NCBI GenBank assembly: GCA_017853785.1
Contig: JAFMIX010000150.1
Span: forward strand, 1-5,729
Origin: Verrucomicrobiales bacterium
Lineage (GTDB): Bacteria; Verrucomicrobiota; Verrucomicrobiia; Limisphaerales; JAFMIX01
DNA: 5,729 nucleotides
Direction of reading: 5' to 3'
Shown: in pieces, positions 5,160 to 5,729 of the stretch
Layout of the letters: each line of letters opens with the position of its first letter
How positions within the stretch are numbered: the stretch's first letter is position 1
Made by a program: the position numbers and the translations under genes
Notes under the pieces: generated by a model
What the model was told of the DNA's origin: nothing
The model's database searches: none
What the model saw: only the letters and a program-made list of their open reading frames with translations

Positions 5160-5729
5160 TCACGCGATCTTCACTTTGACTTTTTTGTTCCGGATGGTCG
5201 CACGGTTGAGCTTGGCGATGATGACATTCGCGTGCTCGGCGGCGACGTCCACAAACAGGTGTCGCTCGCGGATGTCCACCGTGCCGACGGTGGCCGAGGG
5301 CAGGCCGGTCTCGCCGAGAATCGCGCCGACGATGTCGCCGGGACGCACGCCCATCTCCTCGCCGATGCCCATCCACAGGCGCGTCTGGCCACCGGGCGTG
5401 GCGCGGCTGGCCCTCTTCTTGCCGGCTTCGGCAAACCACGGGGCTTTCTGGTCCCGCTTCTCGGGTTTGTTGGTGGAGTGCTCGAATTTCTCGCGCGGCG
5501 GCTTGGCCGCGACGGGCGGAATGATTTTCTTCGGCCCGGGGGTTTTCACGGCGGCGAGAATTTCCGCATCGGAATAAGTTTTTTCCGGCGCGGGCGCAGG
5601 CACAATTTCAGAACCCGGTGCGGGTTCGGGCGGGGGCGCGGGCGCAACCGGCTTGGCAGCGACGGCGGCGGCGGGGATGGAAACGGTCGGGGCGCGTTTC
5701 ACCGGCGCGGGGCGCGGCGGGGCGGGCGG
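5160..5729 (-). CDS. C-terminal part of a probable DEAD-box RNA helicase with a DbpA-type RNA-binding domain (5' end outside the window)
   Basis: The frame is open to the window edge, so only the last 189 residues are visible; the GTG at 5702 is probably not the real start. Two parts can be seen. The first is a low-complexity Pro/Ala/Lys-rich linker of about 110 residues, including the repeated PAP motif and a basic patch (REKFEHSTNKPEKRDQK). The second is a compact C-terminal domain encoded by about 5381-5163, starting RLWMGIGEEMGVRPGDIVGA and ending RNKKVKVKIA. It matches the DbpA RNA-binding domain found at the C-terminus of DEAD-box helicases such as DbpA and CsdA/DeaD, including the GxRPGDIVGAI segment and the IRxKKVKV final strand. 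In such enzymes the domain directs the helicase to structured RNA, for example 23S rRNA. The helicase core itself is not visible, so that part of the call is an inference. The L7Ae-like gene follows in the same direction. Confidence 0.85.
   Translation of the reverse strand, partial: PPAPPRPAPVKRAPTVSIPAAAVAAKPVAPAPPPEPAPGSEIVPAPAPEKTYSDAEILAAVKTPGPKKIIPPVAAKPPREKFEHSTNKPEKRDQKAPWFAEAGKKRASRATPGGQTRLWMGIGEEMGVRPGDIVGAILGETGLPSATVGTVDIRERHLFVDVAAEHANVIIAKLNRATIRNKKVKVKIA

Overview
The window looks like a high-GC bacterial chromosome, most likely from the Verrucomicrobiota. This is an inference: the integrase remnant resembles a tyrosine recombinase type I associate with that phylum, the proteases are multi-PDZ HtrA-like proteins, start codons lack clear Shine-Dalgarno sequences, and a palindromic intergenic repeat is present. 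No rRNA or other decisive taxonomic marker is present, so the assignment is tentative.

Left edge (1-1026, + strand). The first 54 bases are the 3' part of a tRNA-Leu with anticodon CAG and an encoded CCA. About 70-175 bp downstream, in the same orientation, lies a tyrosine recombinase remnant. It keeps the SAM-like core-binding domain and the first half of the catalytic domain but stops before the His-x-x-Arg and Tyr region. A tRNA 3' end followed by an integrase is the classic left end of an integrated element. No second att copy and no cargo can be recognised, so this reads as a decayed or deleted island end.

Junction (about 996-1538). The recombinase homology ends close to 1020. From there base composition appears richer in GC and all convincing coding is on the - strand. 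A hypothetical - strand reading frame runs into the recombinase tail and appears to have lost its own 3' end there.

Main block (1539-5729, - strand, transcribed right to left). In transcription order the genes are: (i) the C-terminal part of a probable DEAD-box RNA helicase, with a Pro/Ala-rich linker and a DbpA-type RNA-binding domain; (ii) an L7Ae/L30e-fold RNA-binding protein, separated from it by a roughly 100-bp palindromic element made of two related hairpins in inverted orientation; (iii) a 698-residue exported HtrA-like serine protease with an intact catalytic triad and four PDZ domains; (iv) 18 bp further on, a 290-residue exported trypsin-fold protein whose catalytic His and Ser are replaced, a probable pseudoprotease; (v) the hypothetical frame, which begins immediately after the stop of (iv) in the same frame. 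Genes (i) and (ii) suggest RNA metabolism. Genes (iii) and (iv) look like a co-transcribed pair acting in envelope protein quality control, with the inactive member possibly a partner or regulator of the active one.

The most interesting points are the active/inactive protease pair, the double-hairpin palindromic element that makes up nearly the whole leader of the L7Ae-like gene, and the tRNA/integrase scar with its sharp junction.
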